From NCBI GenBank assembly GCA_945903655.1, contig CAMDOY010000043.1, positions 1 through 16,092 on the forward strand: 16,092 nt of DNA, in the 5' to 3' direction. Of this stretch, positions 1-6,660 are shown in pieces. The DNA comes from Rhizobium sp. Q54 (GTDB lineage Bacteria; Pseudomonadota; Alphaproteobacteria; Rhizobiales; Beijerinckiaceae). A model generated the notes under the pieces. That model was not told where the DNA came from. It searched no databases and saw nothing but the letters and a program-made list of their open reading frames with translations. The translations under genes were made by a program, and so were the position numbers. Positions within the stretch are counted from its first letter, which is position 1; every line of letters starts with the position of its first letter.

Positions 1-1196
1 CCAAGGAGCATGTGGACATCGAGCGCGACGCGCTGGCCCTGATCGCCCGCGCCGCCGAGGGCTCGGTGCGCGACGCCCTCTCGATTCTCGATCAGGCCAT
101 CGCCCATGGATCGGGCGGCGGCGCCATCACGGCGCTGGGCCTGCGCGACATGCTGGGCGTGGCCGACCGCGCCCGCATCATCGACCTCTTCGAGGCCGTG
201 ATGAAGGGCGACGCGGCGGGCGCGCTGGGCATTCTGAAAGAGCAATATGACATGGGCGCAGACCCTGCCCATGTGCTCACGGGCCTCGCCGAATTCGTGC
301 ATTTCGTCACCAAGCTGAAGCTGGTCCCCAGCGACAGGCCGGACTCCTCGGTCAGCCCCGAGGAGGCGAGCCGCGGCGGCGCCTTTGCGGCGGCGCTCTC
401 CATGCCCGTGCTGACCCGCGCCTGGCAATTGCTGACCAAGGGCCTGCAGGATATGCGCGATGCGCCCCGCCCGCTGGCCGCCGCCGACATGGTGCTGGTG
501 CGTCTCGCCTATGCGGCGGATATGCCCACCCCCGACGATGTCCTGCGCAAACTGGCCAGCGCCCCCCAGGGCGGCGGCGATGGTCGCGCGTCGGTGCGTC
601 AGGGATCCCCCTCCGGCGGGGGCGGCGCTTCGGCCATGGCGGCGCCTCGGACCATGAGCGTCGCCGCCAGCACGCCCCTGCCCCAGCAAAGGCCCACCGC
701 GCAGGCGCAGCCCGAGACCCAGCCCCAGGCACGCGTCGAGATTCCCCGCTTCGAGGATCTGGTGACGCTGGCGCAGGTCAACCGTGACATCCAGCTCAAG
801 ATCGCGCTGGAGCAGGACGTGCGCCTCGTGCGCTTCGAACGTGGCTCCATCGAATTTTCGCTCACCCCCGGCGCCTCGCCCCAGCTGGCGCAAACCCTCA
901 TGCGCCGCCTGCAGGAATGGACGGGCATCCGCTGGATGGTCGCCGTCTCCCGCGAAGAGGGCGCGCCGACCCTGAAGGATCAGGCGGACGCGCGCGCCGA
1001 GGAAAAAATGACCGGCGTGCGCGCCATTCCCCTCGTGCGCAAGGTGCTGGAGGCCTTCCCCGGCGCGCAGATCATGGCGATCCGCGCCCCCGAGGTGGAG
1101 CCCGAACCCGTCACCGCCGCCATTGCGCCTGAAACAGCCGATGGCGGCGACGAGGTCGGCTATGCCGACCAGATCTATACCGAAGACGATTTGTGA
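1..1196 (+). CDS. dnaX: DNA polymerase III subunit gamma/tau, C-terminal part (5' end outside window)
   Basis: Clamp-loader subunit of the replicative polymerase; tau also tethers the core polymerase. The reading frame is already open at base 3 (K-E-H before a GTG at 12), so that GTG is internal and the gene starts before the window. The fragment opens with the segment GSVRDALSILDQAI, characteristic of the end of the DnaX AAA+ module, followed by the helical collar domain (about residues 35–180 counted from the GTG). A Gly/Pro/Gln-rich low-complexity linker spans about 184–242, and a tau-specific C-terminal region follows (about 243–394) with an acidic tail ending EDDL. In Caulobacter, gamma is made by partial ClpXP proteolysis of tau, so the linker would be the relevant region here; that is family knowledge, not visible in this sequence. 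First gene of the dnaX–ybaB–recR block; its stop lies 13 nt before the ybaB start. The 5' truncation is only the window edge. Confidence 0.95.
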   Translation, partial: KEHVDIERDALALIARAAEGSVRDALSILDQAIAHGSGGGAITALGLRDMLGVADRARIIDLFEAVMKGDAAGALGILKEQYDMGADPAHVLTGLAEFVHFVTKLKLVPSDRPDSSVSPEEASRGGAFAAALSMPVLTRAWQLLTKGLQDMRDAPRPLAAADMVLVRLAYAADMPTPDDVLRKLASAPQGGGDGRASVRQGSPSGGGGASAMAAPRTMSVAASTPLPQQRPTAQAQPETQPQARVEIPRFEDLVTLAQVNRDIQLKIALEQDVRLVRFERGSIEFSLTPGASPQLAQTLMRRLQEWTGIRWMVAVSREEGAPTLKDQADARAEEKMTGVRAIPLVRKVLEAFPGAQIMAIRAPEVEPEPVTAAIAPETADGGDEVGYADQIYTEDDL

Positions 1197-1209
1197 GGCG
1201 CGGACTCCA

Positions 1210-1533
1210 ATGAAAGACATCATGGGATTGATGAAGCAGGCGCAGGCCATGCAGGCGCGCATGCAGGACATGCAGGCGGAACTGGACAACATCGAGGTTG
1301 TCGGTCAGTCCGGCGGGGGCCTCGTGCAGGTGACGCTCACCGCCAAGGGCGCCATGCGCGGCGTGACCATCGACGCCTCGCTGCTGCGGGCGGACGAGAA
1401 GGAGATCGTGGAAGATCTCGTCGTGACCGCCCATGAGGACGCCCGCAAGAAGGGCGAGCGCCTCGTGGAAGAAAAGATGAAATCCGTGACCGCTGGCTTG
1501 CCCCTGCCCCCTGGCATGAAACTGCCCTTCTGA
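1210..1533 (+). CDS. ybaB: YbaB/EbfC family nucleoid-associated protein
   Basis: Small DNA-binding protein of 107 aa, the usual size for YbaB/EbfC, which dimerises and binds DNA without strong sequence specificity. The start at MKDIMGLMKQAQ is chosen because it gives the canonical N-terminal amphipathic helix (M-KQAQ-MQ-RMQ-MQAEL) and has GAGG about 11 nt upstream, overlapping the dnaX stop. An upstream in-frame ATG at 1123 lies inside dnaX and would add a non-homologous tail. The central G-GGLVQVTLTAKG segment and the C-terminal GLPLPPGMKLPF are typical of the family. The stop overlaps the recR start as TGATG, implying translational coupling. The dnaX–ybaB–recR order is widely conserved, consistent with a shared role around replication forks and recombinational repair. 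Confidence 0.95.
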   Translation: MKDIMGLMKQAQAMQARMQDMQAELDNIEVVGQSGGGLVQVTLTAKGAMRGVTIDASLLRADEKEIVEDLVVTAHEDARKKGERLVEEKMKSVTAGLPLPPGMKLPF

Positions 1534-2138
1534 TGGCTGAACGGGTTGCGGGTCCAGAGATCGAGCGGCTGATCCAGCTGCTGGCGAAATTGCCGGGTCT
1601 GGGGCCGCGTTCGGCGCGCAGGGCCGCGCTGCATCTCATCCGCAAGCGCGAGGAATTGCTGGGGCCGCTGGCCAACGCCATGCAGGTGGCCAAGGATCGC
1701 ATCCTCACCTGCACAGCCTGCGGCAATGTGGACACGCGCGATCCCTGCACCGTCTGCGCCGATCCGCGCCGCGACCCCGCCATGCTCGTGGTGGTGGAGA
1801 CGGTGGCCGATCTTTGGGCGCTGGAGCGGGCGGCGGCCCTGCGCGCGCGCTACCATGTGCTCGGCGGCACGCTCTCGCCGCTGGATGGCGTGGGCCCCAA
1901 GGACATCAACCTCGATTCGCTGGTGAGCCGGGTGAGCGAGGGCGAGATTCGCGAGATCATCCTGGCGGTGAACGCCACCGTGGACGGGCAGACCACCGCC
2001 CATTACATCACCGACATTCTCTCCCATCTGAATGTGAAGATCACCCGCCTCGCCCATGGGGTGCCCGTGGGCGGCGAACTTGATTATCTCGACGAGGGCA
2101 CGCTTTCAGCGGCCATTCGTCAGCGCACGGATTTTTGA
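1533..2138 (+). CDS. recR: Recombination mediator RecR
   Basis: RecR of the RecFOR pathway, which helps load RecA at single-strand gaps. The product is 201 aa, the standard length. Visible domains in order: N-terminal helix-hairpin-helix (LPGLGPRSARRAALHL, about residues 19–34); a C4 zinc finger with C60, C63, C72 and C75; a Toprim domain from about residue 83 (LVVVET-ADLWALE); and a C-terminal Walker-B-like stretch with a THLA-type variant ITRLAHGVPVGGELDYLDEGTL. All four zinc-binding cysteines are present and nothing looks broken. The ATG overlaps the ybaB stop (TGATG), so expression is probably coupled to it. Third and last gene of the dnaX block; a short GC stem-loop follows the stop. Confidence 0.97.
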   Translation: MAERVAGPEIERLIQLLAKLPGLGPRSARRAALHLIRKREELLGPLANAMQVAKDRILTCTACGNVDTRDPCTVCADPRRDPAMLVVVETVADLWALERAAALRARYHVLGGTLSPLDGVGPKDINLDSLVSRVSEGEIREIILAVNATVDGQTTAHYITDILSHLNVKITRLAHGVPVGGELDYLDEGTLSAAIRQRTDF

Positions 2139-2151
2139 CGCTGGAACATTC

Positions 2152-2165
2152 GCGCCGTCTGGCGC
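2152..2165 (+). other. Short GC stem-loop after recR
   Basis: GCGCC–GTCT–GGCGC forms a perfect 5-bp stem with a 4-nt loop, 13 nt after the recR stop. Only TT follows, with no U-run, so it is at most a weak terminator or an RNA-stabilising 3' end. The next gene has its own strong ribosome binding site, so read-through is possible. Confidence 0.35.
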
Positions 2166-2195
2166 TTCCCGCAAAGGCTTAAACGGGAGGATATC

Positions 2196-2513
2196 ATGAC
2201 GAAACCGCTTACCATCACAATCCCCCATTCGCTGGGCGCAGCGGAAGCAAAGCGGCGCATTTTCGAGGGAATTGAGCATTTGCGTCAGCAATACGCCGCG
2301 CAAATCACGCGTGCGGACGTGGTCTGGCAGGGGGACCGGGCGGAATTGAAGGTGGCCGCACTGGGTCAGACGACCCATGCGCGCGTCGATGTGGGCGAAG
2401 ACGTGCTGCGGATCGAGATCGATCTGCCCTGGCTTCTGCAAAAGCTTGCGCGTCCGCTGGAGACGTTTCTGTCTCGCGCTGGCGCGGAAACGCTCAAGAT
2501 CGGGAAAAGCTGA
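2196..2513 (+). CDS. Polyhydroxyalkanoic acid system family protein (PHA_gran_rgn-like)
   Basis: Small 105-aa soluble protein resembling the family named polyhydroxyalkanoic acid system protein (PF09650, PHA_gran_rgn). That family sits near polyester synthesis genes in some bacteria and has no firmly established biochemical function. Visible features are the N-terminal PLTITIPHSLGAAEAKRRI, a predicted helix around residues 15–35, an alternating beta pattern (VVWQGDRAELKVAALGQ, then VGEDVLRIEIDLPWLL), and a C-terminal helix ending in LKIGKS. The start is well set: ATG preceded by GGGAGG at 2185–2190 with 5-nt spacing. No PHA synthase or phasin gene lies in the window, so a link to PHA granules here rests on family naming only. 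The gene converges on the small membrane-protein gene, with 3 nt between the stops. Confidence 0.75.
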   Translation: MTKPLTITIPHSLGAAEAKRRIFEGIEHLRQQYAAQITRADVVWQGDRAELKVAALGQTTHARVDVGEDVLRIEIDLPWLLQKLARPLETFLSRAGAETLKIGKS

Positions 2514-2516
2514 CCG

Positions 2517-2681
2517 TCAGCCTCTGCGGCCGATCAGCTTTTCGATCCCCATGCAGATACCAGCCGCCATGAGCGTCCAGACCATGAGGGGGATGATGTG
2601 CTTGGGTTCGAAGATCACGCCCACGGCGAAGCCCGAGGCGATGACGCCGAGCATGATGTGCCATCCAGAAAGCTGCGGCAT
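2517..2681 (-). CDS. Small two-helix membrane protein, unknown function (54 aa)
   Basis: An unrecognised 54-codon minus-strand gene beginning MPQLSGWHIM. The predicted protein has two hydrophobic stretches, about residues 8–24 and 29–46, separated by the short polar turn FEPKH, and ends in a positively charged tail (EKLIGRRG). This suggests an inner-membrane hairpin with its C-terminus in the cytoplasm by the positive-inside rule. Support for it being real: a ribosome binding site AGGGGAA at 2693–2687 with suitable spacing, a near-consensus promoter just upstream (separate entry), a fit into the gap between the flanking genes, and a stop 3 nt from the opposing PHA-family stop. I cannot assign a role; association with the photolyase neighbourhood is only positional. 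Confidence 0.7.
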   Translation of the reverse strand: MPQLSGWHIMLGVIASGFAVGVIFEPKHIIPLMVWTLMAAGICMGIEKLIGRRG

Positions 2682-2711
2682 TGGCGTTCCCCTAAAAAAA
2701 ATTATCGTAAA

Positions 2712-2740
2712 ATCATATATTTATAAATTGACCTTGGCAA
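2712..2740 (-). promoter_or_regulatory. Housekeeping-type promoter for the 54-aa membrane protein
   Basis: On the minus strand, TTGCCA (2740–2735) and TATGAT (2717–2712) are separated by exactly 17 nt. These differ from the sigma-70 consensus TTGACA/TATAAT by two and one bases. They lie in an AT-rich island (about 2694–2735) inside otherwise GC-rich DNA. A start near 2705 would leave a leader of about 24 nt carrying the AGGGGAA ribosome binding site. Confidence 0.65.
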
Positions 2741-2761
2741 GGACGTTAAATGCGGCCGCGC

Positions 2762-2896
2762 TCAGCCCCGCCCGTCCCGGCAACGATCCGAGCAGTAGCG
2801 CACCTCGTCCCAGACCTTCGCCCATTTCTTGCGCCAGACGAAGGGACGCGCGCAGACCACACAAAGTTTGCTGGGCAGGTCGCTCTTCTTGCGCAT
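2762..2896 (-). CDS. DUF2256 domain-containing zinc-ribbon mini-protein
   Basis: A 44-aa protein (MRKKSDLPSKLCVVC...) of the DUF2256 type. It has a CxxC pair (C12, C15) and a CxxxC pair (C35, C39) flanking a basic, Trp-rich core (FVWRKKWAKVWDEVRY), a pattern expected to bind one zinc ion. The biochemical role of the family is not established; its members are commonly found beside cryptochrome/photolyase genes, as here. The ATG start lacks a good ribosome binding site. A TTG at 2905, three codons upstream in frame, has AGGGG at 2918–2914 with 8-nt spacing and may be the true start (47 aa). It is transcribed away from the photolyase gene, so both share the intergenic region 2897–3001. Confidence 0.85.
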   Translation of the reverse strand: MRKKSDLPSKLCVVCARPFVWRKKWAKVWDEVRYCSDRCRDGRG

Positions 2897-3001
2897 CTTA
2901 GCCAAGGCTGAAACCCCTATTGCATGAACCGCACCGCGCGCGCTTTCGTAAGCAGCAAGTCGCCTTCGAGATACGCGCGCCCGCCCCTGAATGGATCAAT
3001 G

Positions 3002-4561
3002 ATGAAAAGCCTGCGTCTGGTGCTCGGCGATCAACTTACGCGCTCCCTGAGCGCGCTTGATGGAATGGATCCCGCGCAAGACGTGGTCTTCATGGCGGAG
3101 GTGGCGCAAGAGACGACCTATGTTCCGCATCATAAACAGAAGATCGTCCTGATTCTCTCGGCCATGCGCCATTTCGCGGAAGAACTCATCAGCGAAGGCC
3201 TGCGCGTGCATTATGTGCGGCTGGACGATCCCGCCAATACGGGCTCCTTCACCGGCGAACTCGCCCGCGCCATCGCCTTGCATCAACCTGACAGGCTCAT
3301 CGCCACGGAGCCCGGGGAATGGCGGGTGGCGCAGATGATGGGCGAATGGTCCGCGCAATTCAGCCTTCCTCTGGACATTCGCGAAGACGACCGCTTCTTC
3401 TGTTCGCGCGGTCGTTTCGCGCGCTGGGCTGACGAGCGCAAATCCTATCGCATGGAGTTCTTCTATCGGGAGATGCGCCGCGAGACCGGGCTCTTGATGC
3501 AGGGCGACAAGCCCGAGGGCGGCGAGTGGAATTTCGACAAGGAGAACCGCAAGGCCCTGCCCGCACGCCTTGCGCCGCCCAAGCGCCAGCGCTTCGAGCC
3601 AGACGCTATGACGCGCGAAGTCATGGCGCTTGTGGGCGAGCGCTTCGCCGACCATTTCGGCGATCTCGCACCCTTCGGCTGGGCGGTGACGCGGGCGGAG
3701 GCGCTGGAGGCTCTGGACCATTTCATCAGCGCCTGCCTGCCGCTTTATGGCGATTATCAGGACGCCATCAAGGTGGGAGAGCCCTTTCTCTATCACTCCA
3801 TCATCTCGCCCTATCTCAACTGCGGGCTGCTCACCGCGCGCGAAGTCTGCATGGCCGCCGAACGCGCCTTTCGCGCAGGCCAGGCGCCGCTCAGTGCGGT
3901 GGAGGGGTTCATCCGGCAGATTCTGGGTTGGCGCGAATATGTGCGGGGCATCTATTGGCGGCATATGCCTGATTATGAGGATACGAATGCGCTTGAGGCC
4001 CATCGCCCCCTGCCGGATTTTTTCTGGACCGGCGAAACGCGCATGAACTGCATTGCGCAGGTGGTGGGCGAGACGCGCCAGAACGCCTATGCCCATCACA
4101 TCCAGCGACTGATGATCACGGGCAATTTCGCTTTGCTGGCGGGGCTTGAGCCGCGCGCGGTGGAGGCATGGTATCTCGCCGTCTATATCGACGCCTTCGA
4201 TTGGGTGGAGCTGCCCAACACCCATGGCATGGTGCTTTTCGCCGATGGGGGCCTGCTGGCCTCCAAGCCCTATGCGGCCTCAGGCGCCTATATCAACCGC
4301 ATGTCCGATTATTGCGGTGGCTGCGCCTATGACGTGAAGGAAAAGAGCGGCGCGAAGGCCTGTCCCTTCAATATCCTCTACTGGCATTTTCTCATCGAGA
4401 ACCACGCGCGCCTCGCAGGCAATCCCCGCATGGCCATGCCCTATCGCACCCTCGAGAAAATGAGCGCGGAGCGGCGCGCCGAGATCACGCGCGAGGCGCT
4501 GGCTTTTCTGGAGGGTGGGGACAATCCGCAAAAGGTCGGTCAGTTCGCGCTCGACCTGTGA
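3002..4561 (+). CDS. Cryptochrome/photolyase, FeS-BCP type ((6-4) photolyase PhrB / CryB class)
   Basis: Light-driven DNA repair flavoprotein or photoreceptor of the iron-sulfur bacterial cryptochrome/photolyase class, represented by Agrobacterium PhrB, which repairs (6-4) photoproducts. The product is 519 aa with the start at 3002 (MKSLRLVLGDQL), chosen because homologues begin there and GGA lies 6 nt upstream; the open frame extends to 2924 but the extra residues look non-coding. An N-terminal alpha/beta antenna domain (about 1–130) precedes the helical FAD domain. Four cysteines suited to a [4Fe-4S] cluster are at 350, 438, 441 and 454; paired His at 365/366; Trp at 342 and 390; Tyr at 391. 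These numbers coincide with those I recall for PhrB, indicating a nearly gap-free alignment. It diverges from DUF2256 and converges on the SDR gene with a 4-nt gap. Repair versus signalling (CryB) function cannot be decided from sequence alone. Confidence 0.93.
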   Translation: MKSLRLVLGDQLTRSLSALDGMDPAQDVVFMAEVAQETTYVPHHKQKIVLILSAMRHFAEELISEGLRVHYVRLDDPANTGSFTGELARAIALHQPDRLIATEPGEWRVAQMMGEWSAQFSLPLDIREDDRFFCSRGRFARWADERKSYRMEFFYREMRRETGLLMQGDKPEGGEWNFDKENRKALPARLAPPKRQRFEPDAMTREVMALVGERFADHFGDLAPFGWAVTRAEALEALDHFISACLPLYGDYQDAIKVGEPFLYHSIISPYLNCGLLTAREVCMAAERAFRAGQAPLSAVEGFIRQILGWREYVRGIYWRHMPDYEDTNALEAHRPLPDFFWTGETRMNCIAQVVGETRQNAYAHHIQRLMITGNFALLAGLEPRAVEAWYLAVYIDAFDWVELPNTHGMVLFADGGLLASKPYAASGAYINRMSDYCGGCAYDVKEKSGAKACPFNILYWHFLIENHARLAGNPRMAMPYRTLEKMSAERRAEITREALAFLEGGDNPQKVGQFALDL

Positions 4562-4565
4562 TGCG

Positions 4566-5291
4566 TCACCAGGGGATCGTGACGCCCAAATGATCGAAGA
4601 ATCCGCCGGACTGATCTTCGTTTAGAGCGTCTATGACGCCAAGCAATCGAGCCGCTGACGTCTGCGGCGTCTGCACCTCTAACCCATCCTTGCTGAAGGG
4701 TGAGGACAGCGCCGTGCGCACCGTGCCTGGATGCAAAGCCACGCATAAAGCAGCGGGTCGGCGGCGCTTCAATTCGATGGCCGCAGTGCGCACCAACTGG
4801 TTCAGCGCAGCCTTCGACGCACGATAGCCGTACCAGCCGCCCAGCTGATTGTCGCCAATGCTGCCCACCCGCGCCGAAAGCGTGGCGAAGACAGCCTTGC
4901 CCTGGGGCGCAAGCGCAGGCAGCGCATGTTTCATCAAAAGGGCGGGACCAATGGCGTTGAGCGCGAAGGCGCGGGCGAGCTTGTCCGCATCAAGGTCGCG
5001 CCATGTCTTTTCGGGGCCTTGCAGATCGTCATGCAGAAAACCCGTGGCGTCGATGACGAGGCGCAGCTCGCCAAGCGCCGCGACGGTGGCGACCGCATGC
5101 GCGATGCTCGCTTCGTCCGTGAGATCGAAAGAAGGCGTACTGAGTCGGCTCAAGGCCACAACCTCAGCAAAACATCCACTGGCGCGCAGATGCTCAACGA
5201 GAGCCGCCCCAACGCCGCCGCTGGCGCCAAAGACCACGGCGACGCCGCCTTGTGGGACAGAAGACATATGCACCGGCGCAAGCTCGTTCAT
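4566..5291 (-). CDS. SDR family NAD(P)-dependent oxidoreductase (C-factor/CsgA-like)
   Basis: Short-chain dehydrogenase/reductase of 241 aa. It has the nucleotide-binding motif GASGGVG at residues 22–28, NAIG at 112–115, a serine-bearing stretch LSARVGS at 138–144, and the catalytic YRASK (Y156, K160). The segment SIGDNQLGGWYGYRASKAAL resembles the CsgA/C-factor-like SDR subgroup, whose members often lie near photolyase genes; the substrate is unknown. The ATG at 5291 overlaps the stop of the DCC gene as ATGA, arguing for coupling; an internal ATG at 5267 (MSSVPQGG) is a possible alternative. Last gene of the minus-strand FAD–DCC–SDR set, running towards the photolyase gene. Confidence 0.88.
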   Translation of the reverse strand: MNELAPVHMSSVPQGGVAVVFGASGGVGAALVEHLRASGCFAEVVALSRLSTPSFDLTDEASIAHAVATVAALGELRLVIDATGFLHDDLQGPEKTWRDLDADKLARAFALNAIGPALLMKHALPALAPQGKAVFATLSARVGSIGDNQLGGWYGYRASKAALNQLVRTAAIELKRRRPAALCVALHPGTVRTALSSPFSKDGLEVQTPQTSAARLLGVIDALNEDQSGGFFDHLGVTIPW

Positions 5292-5665
5292 GACTTCAGT
5301 TTTCCGAAGGCTTTCGACAGATAGGGGCGAATGGGCAGAAACAGGCGATAGCCCACTTCCAGCAGGGGCGTCACGCCCGGCAGACTCGCGAGCCGTGCGG
5401 CCCAGCGCCAGCGGGGCAGGGTCTTCCAGATCTCGACGAAGCCCTGCGCGCCCGAGGCGATGCGCCCATCGCTCAGACGCACATGGAACCGCGCCAGGGC
5501 CTCCTCGCGGGTGAGCCCTTCGGGTAGATCGCTGGTCTGCGTGGAGGCGTCGAGAAAGCAGATGGCGCCTGCGCCCTCCTGCGCGCTGTAATGGCCGATC
5601 TCGGCCCGGCAGAGCGGGCAGGCGCCATCGTAATAGACGGTCAGGGCGGGTTCAGGCTGCGCCAT
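5288..5665 (-). CDS. DCC family thiol-disulfide oxidoreductase-like protein (DUF393)
   Basis: Protein of 125 aa beginning MAQPEPALTVYYDGACPLC. The YYDGxCPLC motif with C16 and C19 near the N-terminus defines the DCC/DUF393 family, presumed thioredoxin-fold dithiol proteins of poorly known function. The rest of the family pattern follows: FLDAST, then LSDGRIASGAQGFVEIW, then a C-terminal hydrophobic/basic stretch ending KAFGKLKS. The frame is open far upstream, but that part lies antisense-free inside the FAD gene in another frame and has no homology character, so the start at 5665 is preferred; it overlaps the FAD gene by 14 nt. Its stop overlaps the SDR start (ATGA). The two overlaps make FAD–DCC–SDR a tightly coupled unit. 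Confidence 0.9.
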   Translation of the reverse strand: MAQPEPALTVYYDGACPLCRAEIGHYSAQEGAGAICFLDASTQTSDLPEGLTREEALARFHVRLSDGRIASGAQGFVEIWKTLPRWRWAARLASLPGVTPLLEVGYRLFLPIRPYLSKAFGKLKS

Positions 5666-6596
5666 GATCGCCCCATGTCTCCAGAACCGCCCGCGCCATG
5701 GCCTCGCCGCTGTCGAAGGCGGCCTCCACGCGCGGGCCAAGGCAATAATCGCCGCAGGCGCCGACGCCCGCCTGCGCGTCCCACAGGCAAGGAACGCCCA
5801 AAGCCTGCTCCACCAGCGCAAAGCGCCAGCGATGGGCGGTGGCGAAAATGGGGGCCGACTGGGCGCCGATCAGTTCCAGCGCGAAAGGCGCGAGCTTTTC
5901 AAGGATGGTCTCGGGCGTCTCATCGAGATGAGTCCGCGACCAATCGGGCGAGGCGTGAACCACGAAGGTCTCCTGCCCCTCGGGACGGCCCGGCTTGGAG
6001 GAATTGCGGGCGATCCAGGCGATGGGACCGTCCTCACGGCGCAGGCTCTCGCCCTGAAAGGCGACGGCGCCATCGAAGGCCAGCATCAGCGCCAGACAGG
6101 GCGCATAGCGCACGGATGCGAGTTCGGGGAAAGACACGCCGCCGGACTCGATCAGCGGCGTCGTCTGCGGCGCTGGCGTGGCGACAATGACCGTCGCGAA
6201 GCCCTCATAGGTCTCCTCGCCCGCATGGACGCTCCAGCCCTGGGCATGGCGCGAAAGGCTTTTCACCTCGAAGCCCATGACCGTCTCCAGGCCCGCCGCC
6301 ATGGCGCGAGCCGGGGCGGTCATGCCGGGCGCGCCGACGATGGCCTCGTCATACCAGGAGGCCGCATGGCCAGCGGCGCTCCAGTCAGCGGCCAGCGCGC
6401 GAAAACGCGGGCCGCGCGCGGTGAAATATTGCGCGCCATGATCGAAGGAAAAGTCGCCGGTGCGACGGGTCGCCATACGCCCGCCAAGGCCCCGGCTCTT
6501 GTCGAAGACGGTGCAGGAGGCGCCAGCCTCGCGCAGCAGGCGCGCCGCCGCCAGCCCCGCCATGCCCGCCCCAATGATCGCCACCCGCTTCGTCAT
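5652..6596 (-). CDS. FAD/NAD(P)-dependent oxidoreductase, renalase/amine-oxidase-like
   Basis: FAD-binding oxidoreductase of 314 aa. The N-terminus holds a dinucleotide-binding fold, VAIIGAGMAGLAAARLLREAG, then the acidic end of the second strand and FDKSRGLGGRMATRR, typical of flavin amine-oxidase/renalase-like proteins. FDHGAQYFTAR follows, and the C-terminus has GACGDYCLGPRVEAAFDSGEAMA, the usual second FAD contact. The start at 6596 is preferred over the ATG at 6623 because GGGGTGAG stands just upstream, while the longer version has no ribosome binding site. The substrate is unknown; bacterial homologues frequently neighbour photolyase and DUF393 genes. First gene of the overlapping FAD–DCC–SDR set, and 64 nt downstream of a Bug receptor gene on the same strand, with no obvious terminator between. 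Confidence 0.9.
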   Translation of the reverse strand: MTKRVAIIGAGMAGLAAARLLREAGASCTVFDKSRGLGGRMATRRTGDFSFDHGAQYFTARGPRFRALAADWSAAGHAASWYDEAIVGAPGMTAPARAMAAGLETVMGFEVKSLSRHAQGWSVHAGEETYEGFATVIVATPAPQTTPLIESGGVSFPELASVRYAPCLALMLAFDGAVAFQGESLRREDGPIAWIARNSSKPGRPEGQETFVVHASPDWSRTHLDETPETILEKLAPFALELIGAQSAPIFATAHRWRFALVEQALGVPCLWDAQAGVGACGDYCLGPRVEAAFDSGEAMARAVLETWGDHGAA

Positions 6597-6660
6597 CCGC
6601 TCACCCCTGTCGCTGTTTGTCATACGGCGCGGGGGCTGGGGCGGATGTAATGCGATGAGA

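Noticed and set aside
1001..1011. A6 run in dnaX followed by out-of-frame TGA as a possible slippage site for gamma production
   Set aside because: Losing one A would create a stop, but the run is short and the product would lose only about 60 residues, well beyond the linker where gamma normally ends. Alphaproteobacteria (Caulobacter) are known to make gamma by ClpXP processing instead.
2924..3001. N-terminal extension of the photolyase frame (26 extra codons)
   Set aside because: The added residues lack the family pattern, and conserved positions match PhrB numbering only when the start is at 3002. The stretch is better read as the divergent promoter region.
2996..4225. Long minus-strand open frame (409 codons) antisense to the photolyase gene
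   Set aside because: Antisense shadow produced by high-GC codon bias; the plus strand carries an intact, recognisable protein and the antisense translation shows no family motif.
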